A DNA stretch of 7,575 nucleotides, taken from an uncultured Verrucomicrobiales bacterium (lineage in GTDB: Bacteria > Verrucomicrobiota > Verrucomicrobiae > Limisphaerales > CANJSG01). Location: assembly GCA_946480965.1 (NCBI GenBank), contig CAMLMI010000226.1, forward strand, positions 1 to 7,575, written 5' to 3'. Positions within the stretch are counted from its first letter, which is position 1. Each line of letters opens with the position of its first letter. The notes under the pieces were generated by a model. That model saw only the letters and a program-made list of their open reading frames with translations. It searched no databases and had not been told where the DNA came from. The translations under genes were made by a program, and so were the position numbers. This document shows, in pieces, positions 5,974-7,575 of this stretch.

Positions 5974-7575
5974 ATGGAAGAGATCGCCCAACGCGCCGTC
6001 GTCCGCGCCGAAAAACTCCTGGCCGCCGCCCGCGCCCAGATCACCGCCGTCGAACAAACCGAAGCCGCCCGCCTCGCCCGCATGATGGACGATCCGGCGG
6101 GGAAGGCCTTCACGCTGGAGATGGTGGACCGCGTTTTCCGCAGCCGTTTCCCCTCCCTCCAGGCGAAGCGGCTGCGCGACATTCTCTCGCGCCACGGTGT
6201 GCCCGGCTACCTGTCCGTCGCCGACCGCCTTCTGCTCCGTGTGGGCACCTTCGCCTCCCGCTTCGTGCCCGGTCCGGTGATGGCCGCCGTGAATCGCCAG
6301 CTCCGCCGCGACAGCGCCAAGGTCGTCCTGCCCGGCGAACCCGATCCGCTCGCGCGCTACCTCTCCACCCGCAAGGCCGACGGCACGCGGGTGAACGTGA
6401 ACCACCTCGGCGAGGCCGTGCTGGGCGAGGAAGAAGCCGGCCATCGCCTCGAAGCCGTGCTCGGCCATTTGGCGAATCCCCGCATCGACTACATTTCGGT
6501 GAAGATCTCGGCCCTCTTCAGCCAGATCAACCTGGTGGACTGGGACGGCACGTTGCACGAGATCCAGCACCGCCTGCGCCAGCTCTACCGCGTGGCGTTG
6601 GCCGAGCGGAAATTCGTGAACCTCGACATGGAGGAATACCGCGACCTCGCCCTCACCCTGGCGGCGTTCCAGCGCACGTTGGATGAACCGGAGTTCAAGC
6701 CGCTCAGCGCCGGCATCGTGCTCCAGGCCTACTTGCCGGACTCGTGGGCCGCCCTGCGCCAGCTCACCGACTGGGCCCGCCAACGCGTCGCGAACGGCGG
6801 CGCCGAGGTCAAGGTGCGCCTCGTCAAAGGCGCCAATCTCGCCATGGAAACGGTCGAGGCCGAGCTGCACGACTGGCATCCCGCGCCTTACGCGACGAAG
6901 GCCGAGACCGACGCGAACTATCGCCGGATGCTGGAGTTCGCCTGTCGTCCGGAGAATACCGCCGCCGTCCGCGTGGGCGTCGCGAGCCACAACCTCTTCG
7001 ACGTCGCCCTCGCGCTGGAACTCCGCGACCACCACGGCGTGGCCGATCGTGTCGAGATCGAGATGCTGGAAGGCATGGCCAACCACCAGGCCCGCGCCGT
7101 CCGCGCCGCCGCCGGCGGATTGCTCGTCTACGCGCCGATGGTGAAGGCGGCCGACTTCAACAGCGCCATGGCCTACCTCGTCCGCCGTCTCGACGAGAAC
7201 ACCGCGCCGGACAACTTCCTGCGCGATCTCTTCGCGCTGGAGCCTGGCAGCGTGGCGTGGGAACGGCAGAAGCAGCGTTTCCTGCGCGGCTGGAACGAAC
7301 GCCACGTCGTCGCGGCCGATTCGCGCCGGGCGACGCTGCCGTCCCATCCGACCGGCCGGTTCCACAACGCGGCCGACACCGACTGGTCGCAGGAGCGCAA
7401 CCGGGAGAAGCTGCGCGCAGCGCTCCAAGTAGGACAGGCTTCCAGCCTGTCCGCCCCAATTGACGAAGCGCGTCAGCGATTCGCCATCTCTACAGGCATG
7501 GCTTCACATCAAGCCGGTGGAGCAGCTCCCCTCACCCGGCCTTCGGCCACCCTCTCCCCATCCGATGGGGAGAGG
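5974..7575 (+). CDS. putA: PutA-type proline dehydrogenase (probable bifunctional PutA), runs off the right edge
   Basis: ATG 5974 opens 534 codons with no stop to the window end. Residues about 1-110 are the helical arm seen before the barrel in bifunctional PutA; no ribbon-helix-helix DNA-binding domain is present. The FAD-dependent proline dehydrogenase barrel follows, with VKISALFSQI (Lys177), FVNLDMEEY (Asp218), GIVLQAYLPDSW, VRLVKGANLAME (Arg282), KAETDANYRRML, VASHNLFDVAL, VEIEMLEGMANHQ, LVYAPM (Tyr386) and RRLDEN (Arg404/Arg405). These match the proline- and FAD-site residues of E. coli PutA (K329, D370, R431, Y540, R555/R556). It oxidises proline to pyrroline-5-carboxylate, normally at the membrane with quinone as acceptor. 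FHNAADTDWSQERNREKL (to about residue 483) matches the segment joining the barrel to the P5C dehydrogenase domain, so a bifunctional enzyme of about 1000 aa is expected. Residues 487-493 and 519-534 are encoded by dispersed palindromic repeats. If a stop follows soon after the window, it would instead be a monofunctional enzyme with a repeat-derived tail. Confidence 0.9.
   Translation, partial: MEEIAQRAVVRAEKLLAAARAQITAVEQTEAARLARMMDDPAGKAFTLEMVDRVFRSRFPSLQAKRLRDILSRHGVPGYLSVADRLLLRVGTFASRFVPGPVMAAVNRQLRRDSAKVVLPGEPDPLARYLSTRKADGTRVNVNHLGEAVLGEEEAGHRLEAVLGHLANPRIDYISVKISALFSQINLVDWDGTLHEIQHRLRQLYRVALAERKFVNLDMEEYRDLALTLAAFQRTLDEPEFKPLSAGIVLQAYLPDSWAALRQLTDWARQRVANGGAEVKVRLVKGANLAMETVEAELHDWHPAPYATKAETDANYRRMLEFACRPENTAAVRVGVASHNLFDVALALELRDHHGVADRVEIEMLEGMANHQARAVRAAAGGLLVYAPMVKAADFNSAMAYLVRRLDENTAPDNFLRDLFALEPGSVAWERQKQRFLRGWNERHVVAADSRRATLPSHPTGRFHNAADTDWSQERNREKLRAALQVGQASSLSAPIDEARQRFAISTGMASHQAGGAAPLTRPSATLSPSDGER
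7432..7452 (+). repeat. Palindromic dispersed repeat inside the PutA reading frame (copy 2)
   Basis: The arms GGACAGGCT and AGCCTGTCC flank a TCC centre. The 21-nt core is identical to the core at 1122-1144 read on the minus strand. It is translated here as GQASSLS (PutA residues 487-493), immediately after the conserved segment that ends the proline dehydrogenase part, and it introduces no stop or frameshift. Confidence 0.85.
7528..7575 (+). repeat. CTCACCCGGCCTTCGGCC-type dispersed repeat, cut by the window edge
   Basis: It starts CCCTCACCCGGCCTTCGGCC, including the small hairpin GGCC-TTC-GGCC. It continues to a larger palindrome, CTCTCCCCATC (7552-7562) pairing with GATGGGGAGAG (7564-7574). 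I recall this wording as a common intergenic repeat in many GC-rich bacteria. Here it stays in the PutA frame as PLTRPSATLSPSDGER. The element may continue beyond the window. Confidence 0.65.

Noticed and set aside
5767..7428. A 553-codon open frame antisense to putA
   Set aside because: It is the shadow of a PutA reading frame with conserved catalytic motifs, and its translation shows no recognisable domain.
7432..7452. The hairpin as a true terminator of putA
   Set aside because: The reading frame continues through it without a stop, and no T-tract follows.

Overview
The window is GC-rich and gene-dense, and it looks like a chromosomal segment of a Verrucomicrobiota-like bacterium. The protein styles point that way: a sensor kinase with an OB-fold-like periplasmic region, a PAS-AraC regulator of the 'ISHDLR' type, and a DUF72 protein. 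So do three kinds of short dispersed palindromic repeat that I recall from genomes of that phylum: a GGACAGGCT/AGCCTGTCC hairpin, an 'AACATCGAAC..ATTCAACG' inverted repeat, and a 'CTCACCCGGCCTTCGGCC..' element. The assignment is from recall and style, not from a search.

Left part, minus strand (1-2382). In transcription order: a secreted SIMPL/DUF541 protein (1609-2382), a 116-aa protein of unknown function (1157-1507), and a DUF72 protein (1-977) whose last residues lie outside the window. The gaps between them (101 and 179 bp) hold hairpins and dispersed repeats, so they may be separate transcription units rather than a tight operon.

Middle. A 248-bp divergent spacer leads into a plus-strand hybrid histidine kinase (2631-5099). 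It has an export signal, a periplasmic region with two OB-like halves, a membrane segment, PAS, HisKA and HATPase domains, and a C-terminal receiver. It is orphan here: no separate response regulator lies beside it. It converges on a minus-strand PAS-AraC regulator (5132-5872), with a stem-loop between the two stops.

Right. Divergent from the AraC gene is a proline-catabolic gene (5974 to the right edge). The complete proline dehydrogenase part of a PutA-type protein is visible. The reading frame then stays open through an inter-domain linker to the end of the window, where the P5C dehydrogenase half would follow. This PutA starts at the helical arm, with no DNA-binding ribbon-helix-helix domain, so it cannot repress its own gene as E. 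coli PutA does. The divergent AraC protein is the natural candidate regulator.

The most unusual observation is that two dispersed palindromic repeats are read in frame inside the PutA linker. One of them also occurs as a non-coding hairpin behind the 116-aa gene, in the same orientation relative to transcription. I found no tRNA, rRNA, CRISPR array, transposase or defence system, and no convincing undescribed multi-gene system.
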